DNA from: an uncultured Ruegeria sp.
GTDB lineage: Bacteria; Pseudomonadota; Alphaproteobacteria; Rhodobacterales; Rhodobacteraceae
Length of the DNA stretch: 64,000 nucleotides
Assembly (NCBI RefSeq): GCF_947504215.1
Contig: NZ_CANNGO010000001.1
Coordinates: 248,001 to 312,000, forward strand
Direction: 5' to 3'
Shown here piece after piece: positions 63,374 through 64,000 of the stretch. The number at the start of each line of letters is the position of its first letter. Position 1 is the stretch's first letter. Made by a program: the position numbers and the translations under genes. The notes beneath the pieces are model-generated. The model ran no database searches, was not told the origin of the DNA, and was given only the letters and a program-made list of their open reading frames with translations.

Positions 63374-64000
63374 ATGACCCAGGATCGCCCCGTCTTTGGC
63401 ATCGTTCTGATGCTTGGTTTTTGTGTGCTCGCGCCGCTTGGCGACGCGACGGCGAAGCTGTTGGGGGAAACCACGCCATTGGGTCTGTTAGTGATAGTGC
63501 GTTTTGCGATTCAGGCGCTGATCCTGATTCCGTTGATTGCCGCCACCGGCCGCCCCTGGCGAATGCGCGGACGCATTCTACGACTGACAATGATCCGCAC
63601 TGTGCTGCATATCGTTGGGATTACAGCAATGTTCAGTGCCTTGAAGTTCCTGCCGCTTGCAGATGCCGTCGCGATCGCATTTGTGATGCCATTTGTCATG
63701 CTGCTGTTGGGGAAATACGTGCTGGGCGAAGAGGTTGGCGCCCGACGTTTGATCGCCTGTATCGTTGGATTTGCAGGCACATTGCTGGTTATTCAACCCA
63801 GCTTCGCAGAAGTCGGCGCGCCTGCCTTGCTACCCCTAATCGTCGCCGTGGTTTTTGCGCTTTTCATGCTGGTCACACGGCAGATCGCAAAAGAAACCGA
63901 TCCGGTTTCGTTGCAGGCCGTGTCTGGAGTGTTTGCGACGATACTATTACTGCCAGTGCTTTTGATCGGAACGAGTGCCGACATCTGGGAGATCTCGGTG
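63374..64000 (+). CDS. EamA/DMT family transporter, 3' truncated by the window
   Basis: The frame from an ATG at 63374 is open to the window end (209 codons). It is a membrane protein with at least six hydrophobic segments; marks are LGFCVLAPLGDATAKLL at the start, IRTVLHIVGITAMFSALKFLPLADA, and LLLGKYVLGEEVGARRL, all typical of drug/metabolite transporters of the EamA type. A complete protein would have about 290-300 residues. Nothing indicates its substrate. Confidence 0.88.
   Translation, partial: MTQDRPVFGIVLMLGFCVLAPLGDATAKLLGETTPLGLLVIVRFAIQALILIPLIAATGRPWRMRGRILRLTMIRTVLHIVGITAMFSALKFLPLADAVAIAFVMPFVMLLLGKYVLGEEVGARRLIACIVGFAGTLLVIQPSFAEVGAPALLPLIVAVVFALFMLVTRQIAKETDPVSLQAVSGVFATILLLPVLLIGTSADIWEISV

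Overview
The window looks like a chromosomal segment of a marine alphaproteobacterium of the Rhodobacteraceae (Roseobacter group: Ruegeria/Phaeobacter/Tritonibacter-like). The reasons are moderately high GC, an aa3 oxidase subunit I gene (ctaD) standing apart from other oxidase genes, a SAM-II riboswitch in front of metZ, FolE2 as GTP cyclohydrolase, the folB-folP-glmM and hflK-hflC-DUF2065-degP orders, and a TTAA-N7-TTAA CtrA-type box. No rRNA, tRNA, insertion sequence, prophage or CRISPR array is visible. Most of the segment is core genome, with a few accessory patches.

Layout. 1-5.3 kb: a sterol-desaturase-type hydroxylase cut by the window edge, a DUF2147 protein, ctaD behind a perfect FNR box, a bestrophin channel, an HCCA-isomerase-like protein and a DUF2244 protein. 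5.3-17 kb: yqeY and carA (divergent), an MshEN-glycosyltransferase fusion behind a CtrA-type box, a GntR regulator, a HAD nucleotidase, a UbiH-like hydroxylase, a class V aminotransferase facing a HutC-like regulator, two overlapping Lrp genes facing ilvC, and an ArsR/SRPBCC pair. 17-32 kb: an EamA transporter, then mostly minus-strand genes: glmM, folP, folB fused to a kinase-like domain, a multicopper oxidase, a SleB-type hydrolase, a PPDK-like enzyme, glyS, gltS, a small secreted or anchored protein and glyQ, with marC inserted on the plus strand. 32-41 kb: a degenerate trypsin-like protein with SPOR-like and peptidoglycan-binding regions, a ThDP enzyme coupled to trkH, an Ala/Lys/Pro-rich histone-like protein, folE2, and metZ with its riboswitch. 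41-49 kb: a GST, an S41-like and a creatininase-like gene (accessory patch), a [2Fe-2S] ferredoxin coupled to a VCBS-repeat protein, purD, xseA, a second GST and a small secreted protein. 49-64 kb: a YhhN protein, ftsY, an EamA transporter, yciB, a Crp/Fnr regulator followed by a possible small RNA, an AT-richer FkbM methyltransferase, degP, DUF2065, hflC, hflK, gor, rpiA, a third GST, sdaA, and a DMT transporter that runs off the window.

How the genes fit together. Several short routes share metabolites. FolE2, FolB and FolP belong to folate synthesis. MetZ and its SAM sensor control methionine. IlvC with two Lrp genes covers branched-chain amino acids, and CarA and PurD cover nucleotides. 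Gor and three GST-family proteins form a glutathione group, with RpiA feeding the pentose phosphate pathway. HflK/HflC, DegP, FtsY and YciB serve envelope quality control and protein targeting.

Most worth following up: (1) the MshEN-glycosyltransferase fusion with a CtrA-type box, suggesting cell-cycle and c-di-GMP control of a surface polysaccharide; (2) a FolB fused to a degenerate amino-acid-kinase-like domain; (3) a periplasmic protein whose trypsin-like triad has lost Ser and His; (4) a perfect CRP palindrome followed by two stem-loops and a strong terminator just after the Crp/Fnr gene. All functional statements come from reading the sequence and recalling families; no database search was run.
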